Program-made: the position numbers and the translations under genes
Notes under the pieces: generated by a model
Seen by the model: the letters and a program-made list of their open reading frames with translations, nothing else
Database searches by the model: none
Told to the model about the DNA's origin: nothing
Assembly (NCBI RefSeq): GCF_014109805.1
Contig: NZ_CP059400.1
Span: 1,334,001-1,398,000, forward strand
Source of the DNA: Legionella sp. PC1000
GTDB lineage: Bacteria; Pseudomonadota; Gammaproteobacteria; Legionellales; Legionellaceae
Reading direction: 5' to 3'
DNA length: 64,000 nt
Shown here: one piece after another, positions 63,924 through 64,000 of the stretch
Numbering within the stretch: position 1 is the stretch's first letter
How the letters are laid out: each line of letters begins with the position of its first letter

Positions 63924-64000
63924 TGATGGCAATTGGCGAAGTGTGATGATTAACGATGAATAAGAAAAATCATTATACTTCAATGGCTTGTAGTAATTTT

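Noticed and set aside
1..64000. CRISPR array
   Set aside because: No regularly spaced direct repeats with spacers were seen; the repeats found are isolated palindromes or short arrays of three units.

Overview
The window looks like a Legionella chromosome (low G+C, gamma-proteobacterial housekeeping blocks, several Dot/Icm-effector-like genes, and a Thi5-type thiamine operon that is characteristic of Legionella). The cellulose (bcs) locus suggests a species other than L. pneumophila. Species assignment is inference; no search could be run.

Layout. 1-6.6 kb: cellulose synthase operon bcsA (cut by the left edge)-bcsB-bcsZ, facing a membrane diguanylate cyclase. 6.6-9.3 kb: recQ and a 3-methyladenine glycosylase, separated by a 170-bp inverted-repeat element. 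9.3-12.4 kb: an acyl-CoA dehydrogenase, enoyl-CoA hydratase and 3-hydroxyisobutyryl-CoA hydrolase operon (valine/branched-chain degradation). 12.5-14.4 kb: a small gene and a mitochondrial-carrier-like, effector-like gene with its own promoter. 14.6-26.6 kb: housekeeping (DUF2845 protein, yggT, yggS, pilT, rph, yicC, gmk, rpoZ, spoT, ridA, uup). 26.7-29.6 kb: two effector-like genes. 29.8-37.5 kb: queA, a degenerate TGT paralogue, then a TPP-riboswitch-controlled thiamine operon thi5-thiO-thiS-thiG-thiDE-thiF. 37.6-40 kb: a YbaB-like protein and two divergent paralogous effector-like proteins. 40.3-43.5 kb: yajC-secD-secF. 43.7-45 kb: another effector-like membrane protein. 45.4-50.2 kb: a polyprenyl-phosphate pentosyltransferase, a GT-C glycosyltransferase, a CapD/WbpM-like nucleotide-sugar enzyme and a CsaA-like protein. 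50.4-51.9 kb: an amino-acid permease.

At 52.26 kb a tRNA-Thr(CGU) gene opens an accessory island that runs to about 63.9 kb. Its core, on the minus strand, is P4-satellite-like: tyrosine integrase, AlpA regulator, primase-helicase and two small phage-type proteins. Its cargo, on the plus strand next to the tRNA, is a 1059-residue reverse transcriptase fused to a C-terminal nitrilase domain (defence-associated RT type 1/UG1 architecture) followed by four small secreted or lipoprotein genes. The two ends carry related short repeats: 9-bp-spaced GTGACA units in inverted orientation, and GTTCC-type direct repeats.

Other points of interest: two effector-like genes share an identical tandem-TTAA promoter layout resembling a PmrA box; the carrier-like protein has its carrier signature motif repeated in a proline-rich N-terminal tail; BcsZ has Asn where the E. 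coli enzyme has its proposed catalytic Asp; and two families of dispersed palindromes (four copies each) lie between genes.
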